From contig NC_081406.1 in assembly GCF_030272615.1 (NCBI RefSeq), positions 474,411,400 through 474,475,399 on the forward strand: DNA of 64,000 nt, written 5' to 3'. Numbering within the stretch: position 1 is the first letter of the stretch; each line of letters begins with the position of its first letter. Below the pieces are notes generated by a model, which saw only the letters and a list, made by a program, of their open reading frames with translations, was not told the origin of the DNA and made no database searches. Made by a program: the position numbers and the translations under genes. This DNA comes from Cryptomeria japonica (lineage: Eukaryota; Streptophyta; Pinopsida; Cupressales; Cupressaceae). Of the stretch, positions 45,758 to 58,509 are shown in pieces.

Positions 45758-47545
45758 ATGGGTTCTCCTAAATTTCCACTTTTAACTCCTCTTAATTATG
45801 CATCATGGAAGATAAAGGCATGGAGTAAACTAATGGAAAAAGGACTCATTCATTATGTAAATGGAACTATAATAGCACCACGTGATCCTAAGGCTATTCC
45901 TAATGCTCAAGTTGAATGGGTCATTAAAAATTCTATGGCACTTGGAACTTTTAGAAAGTATGTATCAGATGATCTCATTTTTCACATTGAGAAGTGTACA
46001 ACAATCAAAGAGGCTTGGGATATTTATGACAAATTTTATGGCCAAGTTGATGAGATTAAGGGCTACAAGCTTGATAGTGAACTCACAAAATTAGATCCCA
46101 AGGATTTTGATACAATCCAAGATTATGTCACAAAAGCAAATGAGCTAAGAGCAAAGCTAAAGGGTTGTGGCATTGACAAAAAGGATGCTCAATTGGTTTA
46201 CAACTTGTAGGACAAGCTTCTATCAGAGTATGTAGCCTTTGTATCTAGCTTTCACACCCATAGGTTAGCTCAAGGTTCCTCATACACTTCTCCCTCCTTT
46301 GATGCATTCAAGGAGATGTTGATACTTGAGCAATCTAAGTTGACCAAGGTGGGGATTCCCAAATCTTCAAAGTCAAAGGCTTTGGTGACTAATAAAGGGA
46401 ATCAAAGAAATCAAGAAAAAGGCAAGAACCAAAAGAAACCTAAGTATAAACCACAACAAGATGGAGCACAATCCTCCTCTCCACAACAAGGTGATTTTAC
46501 ATCCTCACCTAAGAGGAAATCCAATAAGGACAATATTTTTTGTGCATATTGCAAGAAGTCAGGACATGATGAACATCGTTGTTACAATAAGGATATTGAT
46601 GAATTGAAATAACTTCTTGAGAAGAACAAAATCATTTTGCCTTCTAGAATGTCTACATCAGCTTCTTCTTCCAAAGAAAAGGATAAAGGATAGGATCACT
46701 CGTTTGGGATAGATAAAGGAAAGGGACAAGCTCTTTGTGCTACTACAAGTCATGATTCAGGGAGATGGCTTCTAGATTTAGGGGCTTCTCATCATATGAA
46801 ATCTTCGCAGTCTATGTTCTCTACATTTGAGCCATGCACCATGCCGCAAATTTTGATGGGAAATCATACATACATGGATATGATTGGGAAAGGATCTATT
46901 TCCATTGGGGATAACTCCTTCAATGATGTGTTGTGTGTACCCCATTTGACAAACAATCTTCTTTCCATCTATCAAATCACACATGGGGCAACGAGGAAAA
47001 TTATGGAGTTCACACCTGATTCAGTTATCGTTAGAGACTTGGAGAATATAACTATCATTGCGACTATGGTGGTTGATCATGCATCTTGGTTGTACTCCTT
47101 TTCACACTTTGGTCCTATTGATGAGGTTGATTCTTCACATGATGATTCATATTTTGAGGAGAAATTTGGGTACTTGAACTTGGGGATTCTCACATGTGAC
47201 CCCGTCCTTGAGCCCTGCATTTCATCTCCTCCTCTTGATATCACATCACCTATTGCACCTGATGATGCATCTAGTGTGATGTTTTTTCCTTCTTGTGATT
47301 CAGTGCAACATGATATTTCTTGTCTTCCAGCTTCAGTTGATTGGGATGACTACATGACAGACATTGCAGGTTTGTTTGTGAAGTCCTACATTGCGGATTT
47401 GGGAGACATATTTGATGGAATTCATATTCTCTTTTATGAATATGATCCTTCTTATATTGTTGCGAGGGAACACACTGACCCTCTTGTGTATTCTCTACAT
47501 GATCCTTCTTTCGAGGTTGACATGATTGTGGATATTTTTGTATAA
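45758..47545 (+). pseudogene. Copia gag-protease with acidic C-terminal extension
   Basis: One frame of 596 codons carries all parts, broken only by three stops (46208, 46610, 46691), each a CAG or CAA codon after one C-to-T change. It begins MGSPKFPLLTPLNYASWK, the copia capsid start, and continues with the capsid core (EAWDIYDKFYG), a basic linker, a zinc knuckle CAYCKKSGHDEHRC of standard C-x2-C-x4-H-x4-C spacing, and protease WLLDLGASHHM, where DLG replaces DSG. Beyond VPHLTNNLLSIYQI the usual integrase region is replaced by about 150 residues rich in Asp, Ser and aromatic residues, which I do not recognise. Confidence 0.85.
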
Positions 47546-49452
47546 CAATTGGAGGAGGTCTCTTTATCCTTAGAGGAGACATGTGAGCCTTTGGATATTG
47601 TTCTACATTCATCTCCACTAGATCTTGGAGTTCATTTTTGATGCAGAGTGGGCAACTAGAAGGTAAGAAGACCCAAAACGACCCCTCTATGCCTTGTCTA
47701 AGGCCTTTTACAACCCCACAACTAGGGTTCTACACACACTAATGCAACCAGTCACCTGTTGCACTTCCTAAGGAGGGTTTGGACTGTTCAAAAACTAAGA
47801 TCATTCACCCTATCCTTCCAACCAAGTTTGGAAGTCTCCTCTTTGCACCCGGGTCAAGAAACCCCTATTTAGGCCTAATCCTAGTAGCCCTGCCAGACCG
47901 ATATTTCCCAAATCGTTCAAAATTCTCCCAAAACACTCCAGGAATAAATTATAGATTTGAATACCCTTTTGCGCTTTATATCCAATCTCAATAGTTTGAG
48001 GTTTGACTCTGCTCCAGCACCCCTAAGCACCTACTGAGTTTGCAGACCTAATAAGCCTAATTAGGCCTCTTTTCCAAAGCAACTACTTGAAGATGGGGTT
48101 GCAAAACAAAAATCACCACTTGGACATGTTCCCTAGGCCTCTAATATACCAAATCCACCAGTATGCAAGTCGCTAAACACTCCCTAGGTGATTGTTTGTT
48201 CATTCCTCCTTGTAGGTTAGACTAAACACATTGTCTTGTTTAGCCTAAGTTTTGGTGGTAACCACACCAACCCTCACTCCCAGATTCCACCCTTTTTAAA
48301 TCTCAATGTACACACCCCTAAATTTCATTTTCCAAGAGTTCGTTGAATTCCACAAAGGAATTTGCAAGTGAGGGCCACATCTTTGGTGAAACCCTATGAA
48401 CTGGGGTTTGGGGTGACAGTTTTTTGGTAAACTACCCACAACTTGCTCCAAACTCTACCAATTGGAGTCAAACCACTTGCATTATGATCTTCACTCACAC
48501 CAAAATCCAACCAATTCAAAATTCCATGCAATTAAATCCTCTGTTAGATCATACAATATAGAAAACAATGGAAATTGGGTAAAAGCTAAGTTTTCTTGTT
48601 ATTCAAACCACCAAATCTTTACATGTTTCATCCAACACCAACATGGATGATCTCAGAGGCACAAATAAGACTTTCCCCAATGGCTAAAACTATTTTCCAA
48701 TTGGTTATGTCTATTGGAACCTCTTTTCCCAATTGGTGGAAAATGTTGCTTAGCAATTTTGAAAAGTTGCTTAGCAACTTTTGCAACTTTTGATACTTTT
48801 GACATGCCAACGTCCCTAATGGACTCTTTAGACCTATCCTAGGCCTAAAAAAACTCAAGAAAACTTATCAACATGCCTCCTACACTACATGAACCCCATG
48901 GCCTAATTTGGTCTCTAGGTTTATAAATGACCGTAGAGGCAATTGGCCTTACAAATGGGTTCTTTATTACATCCAAAGGATCCAAACTAATCCAACACAT
49001 CATCCTAGGATCTAAGACCGCCTATCCAACACTCAAACAACAAATGAAATCCAAAGACAAAGAGGGTGCCTTGCACCACTTTTTCAGTAGTGTGGAGCAG
49101 TTCACCACCTTAGGAGGGGGTAACTTTCAGCATCAACATGGGGACACTTGAGCAGTTTTCAAAGATTCCATTCATCATGAGTTTTTTCCTACATCTTCCC
49201 TTCATTATTGGGGAGACTTCATGGGCTTCTCATACTTCTTTGAGAAATCTTTGTATATAGTTTTCATCTCTCTTTTGGGGGAGGGTTTTTTCCCATTGGG
49301 TTTTTCTCTCTTTCCCCACTTTATCAGAGATTGCATTGGTTTGTGTTCATTTGCATCTGTACATGGGTACCTAACATGGCCTAGTAGCTGAGACCCATCT
49401 TTCATTGCTTAGTTGCATTGGATAATTAAGTGCATTCCCCTAAGTTGTACTT
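47546..49452 (+). other. Unrecognised non-coding insert replacing copia pol
   Basis: About 1.6 kb (47640-49200) of moderate composition lacks any RT or integrase trace. It contains short repeats such as AAAGTTGCTTAGCAACTTTT (about 48763). The last 250 bases, with AAGTGCATTCCCCTAAGTTG, are typical copia 3' leader. The origin of the middle is unknown. Confidence 0.5.
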
Positions 49453-49461
49453 AAGGGGGGG
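49453..49461 (+). other. Polypurine tract of the copia element
   Basis: AAGGGGGGG directly before TGTTGG of the 3' LTR. Confidence 0.8.
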
Positions 49462-49965
49462 TGTTGGTGTAATTATTTATTCATGTTGGATATAATTACA
49501 CTTTACTTAAGTTTACTTAGGTACATGGATATCATAGTAGTTTGCATATATGAGACACTTAGGGAGATGTGCTACATTGGGAGTGTGTATGTAAGAGAAT
49601 TTTATACATTGGGAGTGTGTATGTAAGAGAATTTCCACCTTTTATGGTGTGACCTTGTTATTACTTTATCATATCCACTTATTGTGGAGTGATAATTCCA
49701 CCTTTGGTGGGTGATCCACCTCATGTGGAATATTTTACCATTTCTCATACTTGCCCTTGCATCTCATTGAGCCACATCTCATCATTGTGTGCTCTCTTAT
49801 CTCTTAGCCTTGCCTTTATAAGCAGGCTCATCTACATTGTATGCAACTTTTGATGATCCAGTTCATCAATATTTTCATCTTGATAGAATATAGTTTATCC
49901 TATCAATATTTTCTCTCTCTATTTTGTACTTTTCATTGAGCTCTTGATCTTGGCAAAATCTCACA
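49462..49965 (+). repeat. 3' LTR of the copia element
   Basis: 504 bp, about 95% like the 5' copy by eye. It includes the 32-bp duplication and TTTATAAG at 49815-49822. Confidence 0.93.
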
Positions 49966-50833
49966 AATATAATAAAACCACTTATATTACTTAAGGAACC
50001 AATACATTAAAATAGGGGTGAATCTGATAGATCTAGCCACAATCCAAATAGGAAAAGGGCTGAAATTTTGATTAGATTCACTGGTTTTTTAGTTTGCCCC
50101 CTCTTTCTAGTTGAAATTTGGATGTGAATTCTAAAATTAGGGAAATGCAAGGGATAATTGAAGAGGAATGGTAAAAATAAATTGTTATAGATATGCAACA
50201 GAGCCATAGATAGGGATCTAGGTAAAAGAAGAGATTTAGAAACCGTTCCTAAAAGTTCCAGTTGATTTTTCGAGACCGGGTAGTAGAGATTCACCCAAGT
50301 CCTCCAAATTTTGCAATGTCAAAATTTGAACTTGTTCATCTTCATCAACTCTATCGAAATCTTTTGAGTATAGCTCTTGAGACAATTCCATGCACACAAA
50401 AAGAGAGAAGAAAGGGTTGTGGATATGGGTTAACCTTGGATCAAACCTCAGTCTAGTTTTTAACCTTGAATTGAATAATGTAAATACTGAAGTAAATGCT
50501 AGGAGATATACCTAAGATCTGCAATGGTTGATTAAAAAGATCGATGATGCAATGTTCTTTGAATGTAATCACAAATGTTGAATGTAATGGCATGACAAAC
50601 ACATGAACATGAAAGAACTAATCAAACACACATGCTTACATGAAGATTGATGTAAATTTTGTTCCATAATGTTGGAAGGATGAAGTGTTGCCTTGAATGC
50701 TTGAGAATGTTGGATGATGAATGCTTGACGGATGCACAAATGATGGGGTATCTTTTTTATGGATTCTTAGATCTAAAATGAGTTGATGGGATGTCTTTAT
50801 ATAGGGGTCCCTAGGTAAATTAGAGATTAGGTC

Positions 50834-51762
50834 GTTTGTGTAGAGAAATGTGAGAAAATAAAAGATTGAAATGCAATGGAACAACCTAAACAACACAAAT
50901 ATCAAGCAAACACTCAAGGTAAGGACATTAAAAAAGGAAGCTAAATTAACAAGTAACAAAGGAGAAAATGCAAACTCCAAGCTCCTTTTGGTCAAGATTT
51001 ATCCTTTGATTTGGTTCAATGTGTTCTCACTTTGATACCCAAGGGTTCTTAATGTCACTCCATGATAATTCAAATGATGATGAGATGCAAAACTTAAGCT
51101 AATATGGATACAAATTGTGGACTCAAAACAACATAATAACTGTACTATGCAAATGAGAGTGATGAATTGTGAAGAAAAAACAATTCATTAAATAGAAATG
51201 CAGGGGAAAAATGAAGGTTTTTGAAAATGGGACACTTGTCCTCTTTGAGGCCAAGTGGAAATGCAAAGGATGACAAGTGGAAGGGAAGCCATGTATCAAT
51301 TTGGGAGTGAGACACCAAAAATTAGGTTATTTTCCCATTTATTGAAAATAGGAATGTGCACATATTAAGATAAGGTTAGTTTCGAACCAAGGGTTAGTTA
51401 GTGGGTTAGGATTAGAGGAATGGCTAGAGGGAGGTTAAGGTTAGGAGATGTACTCAAATTAGAGTTAATTTGAATAATTTAATTCAAACGGGAGAACAAA
51501 GAAGACAATGACAAAGTGAATTAAATAAAATAAATAAATTTATTTATTTTATTTAATAGAAGAAGGGGGAAATTAATTAATTAATTAAATGATCAAATAG
51601 ATACATTAATTAATTAATAGGATATAGCTTAATTAATCAAATTAATTTAGCTAGGGGGGATGACATTAATTAATTACATAATATATAATTATTTAATTAA
51701 TGAATGCGACTAAGACAACTAAATTCAATTAATGTACAATAAATCAAATTTAAGTGTCTATA
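50834..51762 (-). mobile_element. Minus-strand solo LTR inside the Element 5 5' LTR
   Basis: The minus strand begins TATAGACACTTAAATTTG, a variant of the TGTAGACACC start. It contains the CTAACC-rich and ATTAATTAATT blocks typical of that group. The uninterrupted site is seen at 38690-38710. AGGTC (50829-50833) and AGGTT (51762-51766) look like a target duplication with one change. The exact right boundary is uncertain by one base. Confidence 0.8.
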
Positions 51763-52115
51763 GGTTGACCTCCAACGATGAAGTGTAGCCATGGGGATCA
51801 AAATCCATCATGGGGGGAGTGTCCACCCATATTTAAATTGGATCCTATTTTAAGGAGGACCAAGGCTTTTTGGGGGGCCATGGTCCAAGACCAAGGTGAT
51901 CCACACCCTAGTCCTCCAAAAAGAGGACCAACAAATGGAAAATGGGAGAAGGCAACCTCGGGATGGGGCCCACTCAGCAATGTCAATAGGTGACATCAAG
52001 GTTGAAGTAAACAAAACCAAAATGCAACTAGGGGAATGATGATAGGACACACTAAAGTAGGATCACAAACATGAGGTGTGAATTGTACCTATGACAATTA
52101 TGTTTCTATAGGAAC

Positions 52116-53975
52116 ATGAAAGTTTGTCTAAGATGGGCAAGTTGACGTTGTATACCACAAGTTTTTGTTGACCTTTTTTATGTCAACCTTAGCCATGCAG
52201 ATAACCGATTTTAAAAGACCTATTGGCTGAATACCCTATTAAAATCCATAAGGCCCTAGACCCTAAACCTTTAAGGATTTTTTCCTTAAGACCTTTTTTG
52301 GCCTTATTTCTTTTCATTTGTTGACCGGTTGGGGCGATCATTTCCCTTAAATATTATCGGCTGGAGGGTTCCTTCTTCATGGGGGACTATCCCCTTTCAC
52401 CTGCTGCCGACTAACGGGAGTTCTTATTTATCACTGTGTCGGTTGGTCGGGAACTTCCACTTTTGTTCCCCATTTTGATCTTCCTCTTTTGCATGACACT
52501 ACGATGAGAAATATTGGCAGGAGGAAAAGTGTTATCTCTTGGTAGTCACCTATCTTTCTTTCTCAAGGAACAAGAGCAATGCTACATGTTGTGACTATTC
52601 TTTTTCAGCGCAACAAGGCGATGAATGATAGGAAAAGCGATATGAAGGAGGGTCATTGGTAGGGTCTACCTTGCAAAATGGCCATGTAGCCAAGGTAGGG
52701 TTAGGTAACATGTTATCACCATTTCATAGCGGTCAGGAACAAGGGTTTTCCTGAGGCTGCAAAATAGCGATGAGGATCGTGGGGCCAGCTGATTTAACAG
52801 TTAATTGGGGTCGTCCAATTTCACTAAAGAGCCAAGTCGATAATCCTATTTTAAACTTCTTTTACAGCTCTTTTGAAGTCCTTCGGGTGCATCTCAATCG
52901 TTCATCTATACGTGGAGAGAGGATTCGATGGCCCAAATTCAAACTTGGAAAGAATGTTAAAATTCAAATTGAAGCCTAGGGGTGGTTGTCGACTTGATGG
53001 GGCGAAAATCAATGTATACCTTGTTGGTGGCCCAGATCGAATCAAATCTATCTCAACCACTTTTAGGTAGCCACAATTACTCTGTCATGACTCTAAAGAG
53101 GATTTTCATATGCTGACCTTGGCTATTTATTGTAGAATGAAGACTTTTGGGCCTATAGAGGACATTCATACACCATTCTTGCAGGGATTCTCCCATTTTT
53201 CAAGGATTGTTGCTCTTTCCCAATTTTGGGAGATATTTTCAACATGCAACCATCAGATCAATCTTTTCTGATCTGATCTTCTCTTTTTGTAACCTAACCC
53301 TAGCTGGTTAGGGTTTTTGAACCCAGTGTATTATTTGAGTTATGCCTGATCTATAAAGGCAATTTTGTAACATACTATATAGGATCATCTTCTTCCTTTT
53401 TCTCTTAGAGAATTCTATGATTTATGCAACTGTAAATTTACCTTGCCTTGGCATTAATTAAGTTAGCCTTTTTTACCTCTTTCCAAGTTCATTTACCTTT
53501 TGCAAAATTGCTTTGCCTCTGTTACAAATTTGTTTCTTATTATTTATTTGATTTATATGTTGTATCAACTCTTCTTATAAGAGTTGTCTATGAACATTTC
53601 AGTTCCTCTCAATTCTATGTTAGTTCTCGATCTCGTATATATCTTAGGAGTTGATTAGGGATAAGAATCAGTTTATGCTTTAGGTTGCTTCAGTGATGTT
53701 TTGTGCAGTCGTAGGTAGGGGGGAGGATCAACTTTCAATTTAGGTGCATCACGTCACATTTTCCTTTCAACATTCCTTCTGCCATTTTCAATCATTAGAA
53801 TAGGTTTTACAAGTGTTGGGTTGGACCAACAATGCACTCTGATTGAAAAGAAAGTTGGTCTTCTCTGGAGACTCGGCCTCACATGTGCAAGGTCCCACAC
53901 TTAAGAGGTTGTTTCAATGTTTCACAAGGTTTTTGAGCATTGGTGTTCAACAAGGGTGCAAACTTTTGTGACAAC
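52116..53975 (+). repeat. 5' LTR fragment of Element 4
   Basis: The sequence ends GTGACAACA before a primer-like TGGCATGCCCAGTGGGACT (about 53982-54000). Its last part shares words with the Element 1 LTR end (CTCGGCCT, CAATGTTTCACAAGG, GGGTGCAAA). A CTATAAAGG box lies near 53350. The LTR start is unknown, because the sequence continues to the left of Element 5. Confidence 0.6.
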
Positions 53976-54131
53976 AATTTCTGGCATGCCCAGTGGGACT
54001 CATTTTTAACTTATATGCTAAAGATTCAGTGTTTTTCTTATCATAATGGCCTTTGGTGGTAGTTACCATTTAAGCACTTGGCGACTCTGATGATAGGTTT
54101 AGTCTCTTGTTCATGACCTATTGCCAATTTC

Positions 54132-57100
54132 ATGCCAAGAACTCAAACAAGATCACCTTCTAGAGGTATTTTTCAGTATTGCGAGCTTTCAAATTCTAGT
54201 TCTAGAAGAGGAGGAGGTAGACTCTCACTATCAGCAATTAAGAGTACTGAAGTACTTACATCTACACCCCTTATATCTCATTCTACTCCTACATTCACAC
54301 GACCATCACAGTCAAAAGGCTCTACTATTTATATCAATAAGCTATTATTTGCTATGGTTGTCCCCAGGAATCATGCATTTTTCACCTTTAATGGAGGCAA
54401 TCCTCTAATTTTAGCCCAACACGATGATATACCAGTAGCTGCCTTAAAGGCTATACCTTTTTTCATTGGTGAAAACTCTATTACCCCTGTTGAACACATC
54501 CAAGATGTTGCTAGCATCTATACCATTTTCTATGTAACATAGGACAATATAGCAGTTAGGCTTCTTGCAACATCATTCAAGAGAAAAGACCTACAATGGT
54601 ATAAGGAATTATCCTCTAACTCCATCCATAATTGGGATAAGTTGGGGGAGAAATTATGTAAACACTTTGAGGACAAGAGTGACCATTTATCTGTCATAGA
54701 ACAGCTAACTACTCTTAAGAGAGCACCTCATGAATTTAAGGGAGATTTTAAATAGAGATTTTAGAAGACTTGGGATAAAATCCCTACTTTGGTCAAGCCA
54801 TCTTCCAATCATGCCTTTTTATTTTACTGTAGGGATCTCAATAGTGATATTGCTACTATGACATGATCAATGGGAGGGGAAAACTTACCAAATGCATATG
54901 ACACAACCATAAATGCAGGAAATTATTTAATACAAGAAGGGAAGATAGATCCTAGACCTTCTATGCCCCTATTCCTAGAGGCTCCTACACAACAACCTAT
55001 TTTGGCAACTCTCCCAGTAGCATCTATAAGTCAGCAACTCACGTCTGCACCTACTCCATCATCTGCAAATTTTCTGGAGCTCGTGGTCTCAATGCAGACC
55101 ATGGTGCATACGATGTAGGGGATTGGGAATGAAGTGGTTTCAATAAAGATACAATTGCCTTAGATCAACAAGCCATATCAAGCACAAAATTAAAATTATC
55201 AATAGAATAGATCAAACTTTCAAGGCAAAACCAATGGAATAACGCCAGACCTTTGAATAGTTTGAACCTTGCAGCTCCATGTACCTCAAAGGAAATAGTC
55301 CTAATGCAAAAAAAAATCTCGCTCAAGAGAAAGAATGGTGTATTCCATGCAGTTAGCCTCACAATCAAATTGCTTGCCAAAATGGGGAGCTTTCATAGGC
55401 CTTAGTAGCACAAAGTGAATCAAATACTTTAGGACAACAATTTCATGATTGTCCAACCTACTCATAGGGAGATTCTACCTGTAGACACCCAAATATGTCC
55501 ACTTAAGTGAATGAATATTTAGTATTTATTTGATTATTTAACCATTGATCAGCAGTTCGTTAAATTGATATTTAATTAATTCATCTTAAACCTCTTCTTC
55601 TATTAATTAAATAAATTACTCAATTTATTTAAATTAATCCATTAAACCATACTCTAACATATTTTTTAATTAACCCCTCTCCACGTTTAAAATAAATAAA
55701 TATTTATTTAAATCTCTAAAACTCTCCCACTTGCATTCTCCTACAAATGCAAGTTGCACAATTTTAGCTGAAATAAATGAATTTTATTTTAATTAAAATC
55801 CTTTTTTCTCTCACCCACCAAACCCACTTGCTCACTAACCCCCTTCTAGACTCTTCTAACCTCCTTCTAGACTCTTCTAACCCATTCTAATTAGCCTAAT
55901 CCCCCTCTCTAATCATTTTCACATTCCCAAACAAGGGTCACTTCTTAAAAATGCCTCAAAGTCTTTGAAAGGCATTAAAGGCCTTATGTCCTCAACAAGT
56001 TAACCCTCAAAGTCTTCCAAACCATATATGGATCTTACATAACCATTAATGGTTAACTCAACTTACCCGCATGGTTAGAGACTTTCCCTCTAGCCCAGCC
56101 CTCATTTAACTCATGGGTCTCTTCAAGCATTTATTGCTTTGACCATGGTTATCCCCATTAACTCTTGCACAAGATTTTATCCATTGGATAAAGGCATTAT
56201 TCATTGGATAAAATCTTTATTCACTAACTCAAGCCTAACCAAACCCTTGTAGGGTAACCTTCATGTCATCTCAAGCATTTAATGCTTCTTCCCTCTCCTC
56301 TCAAGCCATCTCATGTTGACACTTGTCATCATGGGATTGGGTTGAAAGCCATCACATGGATTGATTAACTTTCAATCTTGGCCCTTGTTAAGATTATTCA
56401 ATCTTGACCATCCATTGCCCTATTTCCCCTATAAATAGAGCTCTCATTCTTCATTTTCATCATCAAGTCTTCTGTGCATCAAACTTATAGTCATTTTGTA
56501 GAGGATTGGGAAGCATTTTGCATTGTTATATAATAAGATTCACATAGACATTAATTAGAAGATTTTTGATAGAAAATCATTTACACTTGCATAAGCATTT
56601 GTTTTCATTTTCACAACCATCTTGAATCTTCATATGACATCCATGGATAGTGCTAAAAGCTGAGAGCTACAATCGTGTGGGACTTGGAGAGGAGAGGAAC
56701 AAGGGAGAAACGTCTATAAGCATCCTTGGGAGCATCTTGGGAGATTTTCTTCCCCTCTTCGTTTATGTATGCTTTTTATTGTGTGTTTTATATCTCTCTT
56801 GATATGCATCTTAAGGTTTTTTAGTTCATTTTGTATTTAGTTTTGGTTGTAACTAATCTACTAATGTTTGAACTTGTGTTTGTGCCTTGTGCCCCTTTTG
56901 GCTTGCATCACTACCCTTGTGAACTAGCGGGAGATAGATTTTTGTGGTGTTAATCAACTAAACAGTAACCCTCTAGCCAACAACACAATGTCAAAGAAGA
57001 GGGATATAGGCAATGATGCATTTTCTACAGCAGCCTGAGCTTCACAACCTGTTACGCAAACCATAACTCCAAAGAACCCAAATAAGATAGTTGCTCCGAA

Positions 57101-57245
57101 CAAAGATCAGAATGACAAGGAGTAAGAGCATGCCAAAGTTTCTTCAATAACAAGACTTAATCCTATCACTGCTAAGGCTCCTGGCAAAGTTGTGGTTCCT
57201 TTCAGCATTGTAGAGAAAATGAAGAAGGCTAATCTCAATGTTTCC
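54132..57245 (+). pseudogene. gag of Element 4, broken and interrupted
   Basis: In one frame, 54132-55118 carries HDDIPVAALKAIPFF, NIAVRLLATSFK, DLQWYKELSS, and LTTLKRAPHE, matching Element 1, with TAG stops at 54540 and within the FK-stop-RF-stop-KTW stretch. After a frameshift the zinc knuckle has ligands at 55339, 55348, 55360 and 55375, spaced C-x2-C-x3-H-x4-C, with a TAG where Element 1 has Gln. Past the solo LTR, SKKRDIGNDAF and PFSIVEKMKKANLNVS continue the linker up to the Element 3 insertion. Confidence 0.82.
55480..56910 (+). mobile_element. Solo LTR with perfect 5-bp target duplication CTACC
   Basis: The 1431-bp sequence begins TGTAGACACCCAAATATG and ends GGCTTGCATCA. CTACC stands at 55475-55479 and 56911-56915. 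A TATAAATAG box is at 56430-56438 behind CTTGGCCCTTGTTAAG. Element 4 gag resumes after it, so it is a late insertion reduced to one LTR. Confidence 0.95.
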
Positions 57246-58381
57246 TGTAGACACCTAAAAATGTCTCATTAATTCTACACTAATTATTCATCTATTTAAT
57301 TAAGTAATTCTTTAATTATTTAATTAAGTAATTCTTTAATTATTTAATTAAATTAAATATTTCTTCTGATCAGAACATTTAACATTTCTAATTATCGAAT
57401 TTCTATCATTTCATCGATTAACCCTATCTCAATTATTAATTAAATATAAATTATTTAATTAATTACAACATTTACCTTAGTTAAATAATCTTTATTATTT
57501 AATTAATTCAATTTCTTATGATTAAATAATTTCATTAAAATTATTTAAGTAATTATTTAATTTTGCCAATCCCCAAATTCTAATTCCAATTAATTCCATC
57601 TAATTTCATTTCATTTTTCCCAAATTCAAATTTCACTTAATTTCAATTAATTTCATTTCTTTCAAATTCATATTTCACCAAATCTGAATTTCAGTTAATT
57701 TCATGGGCATTTCAGCATTCAAAAGTCCAAATTGAAAATGAAAATCAAATTCAATTTCAAAATCCTACAACACATGCTAAAATTAAAACTGATTGATCAA
57801 ATCAATTATCTAATTAGTTAACTTAGTTAACTCATCGATCTCTCATTTTAACTCAAAATCAACTTTTTATGACTAATCAATCATTTCGGTCTTCTAATCC
57901 ATCAATTCAGTCGTCTGATTCATCAACTCAGTCAACTGACTAGGTTATTCAGTCTACTAGTTAATCAATTGAGTTCACTCTCCAATCAATTGAGTTCACT
58001 CCTCAATCAATTCAGTTGACTCCTCAATCTAATGAGTTAACATATCAATCAACACTTGAGTTCAAATTCTCACCTCTTTTGTGTTGAAAATCTATAAATT
58101 CAACCTCTTTTATCAATTCAAGCTAGAATCACAGAATAGAGAATTCACAGTCTTCAAAGTTATTGTCCATCTTATGTAGAAAATCAAGTGCAATACCTAA
58201 GAGCCACCTACATCAACAATAATAGAGAAGAGCAATGGAAGCTTCATCACATCAATTGAGGGGGTTTAAATTAGATTTAATTTCATTGTGCAATTGATTT
58301 GATGTTATTTCATTATAATTGAGTAATTTGATTAGATTAGAGTTGGTGATTCACTCTAATAATATAATTATGTTATTTACA
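57246..58381 (+). repeat. 5' LTR of Element 3
   Basis: 1136 bp from TGTAGACACCTAAAAATGTC to TTATTTACA. It resembles the solo LTR at 40142. TATA box TATAAATT at 58093-58100. The left flank TTTCC does not recur at its right end, so this is not a solo LTR. Confidence 0.85.
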
Positions 58382-58403
58382 CTTAATTTACCCCAGAATG
58401 CAT

Positions 58404-58420
58404 TTGGTGAACCCAACATG
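58404..58420 (+). other. Primer-binding-like site of Element 3
   Basis: TTGGTGAACCCAACATG, 22 bases after the LTR, parallels TTGGTGAACC at the Element 5 LTR end. The large gap means the LTR end could lie nearer to it. Confidence 0.5.
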
Positions 58421-58509
58421 AAACAGATCTAACCTTCATTTCCTGTTTTGGTTGATTTTGCAGATCCGTCTGTGCCCAAAAAAATAAGAATCCTTAATTG
58501 ACTAGACAG

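Larger units (their letters stand above)
43794..49965 (+). mobile_element. Copia-type retrotransposon derivative retaining gag and protease only
   Basis: LTRs of 503 and 504 bp (43794-44296 and 49462-49965) start TGTTGGTG and end TCTCACA. They differ by about 26 substitutions by eye, or about 5%. The primer site TAGTATCAGAGCC follows at once, and a G-rich polypurine tract precedes the 3' LTR. Only gag, zinc knuckle and protease are coded; integrase, RT and RNase H are missing. The flanks AAGAT and AATAT, set against AACAT at the empty site in the other Element 5 LTR (37845-37865), fit a 5-bp target duplication with decay. Confidence 0.92.
37822..52110 (-). mobile_element. Element 5: minus-strand, non-autonomous gypsy-like retrotransposon
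   Basis: It is bounded by two related LTRs (37822-39052 and 43757-52110, the latter split by two later insertions), and GGAAC flanks it on both sides. On the minus strand the order is 5' LTR, primer-like site (43754-43735), ORFs at 43706-42458, a long non-coding part, polypurine tract, 3' LTR. No protease, RT, RNase H or integrase was found in the internal 4.7 kb even after removing the solo LTR at 40142-41363. Movement would therefore need enzymes from another element. Confidence 0.85.
43757..52110 (-). repeat. 5' LTR of Element 5, split by copia element and solo LTR
   Basis: The LTR parts are 43757-43793, 49966-50833 and 51763-52110. Removing the inserts and their target repeats leaves about 1244 bp, against 1231 bp for the other LTR. 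The outer 30 bases (TATAGAAACATAATT on the minus strand) have diverged from the other copy, but the GGAAC duplication follows directly. Confidence 0.82.
53976..57245 (+). mobile_element. Element 4: fragment of a gypsy element related to Element 1
   Basis: The primer-like site, gag and gag-protease linker follow one another, interrupted by a solo LTR (55480-56910) and ending where Element 3 is inserted (57246). The gag protein aligns with Element 1 gag throughout. Pol lies beyond the window or is lost. Confidence 0.82.
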
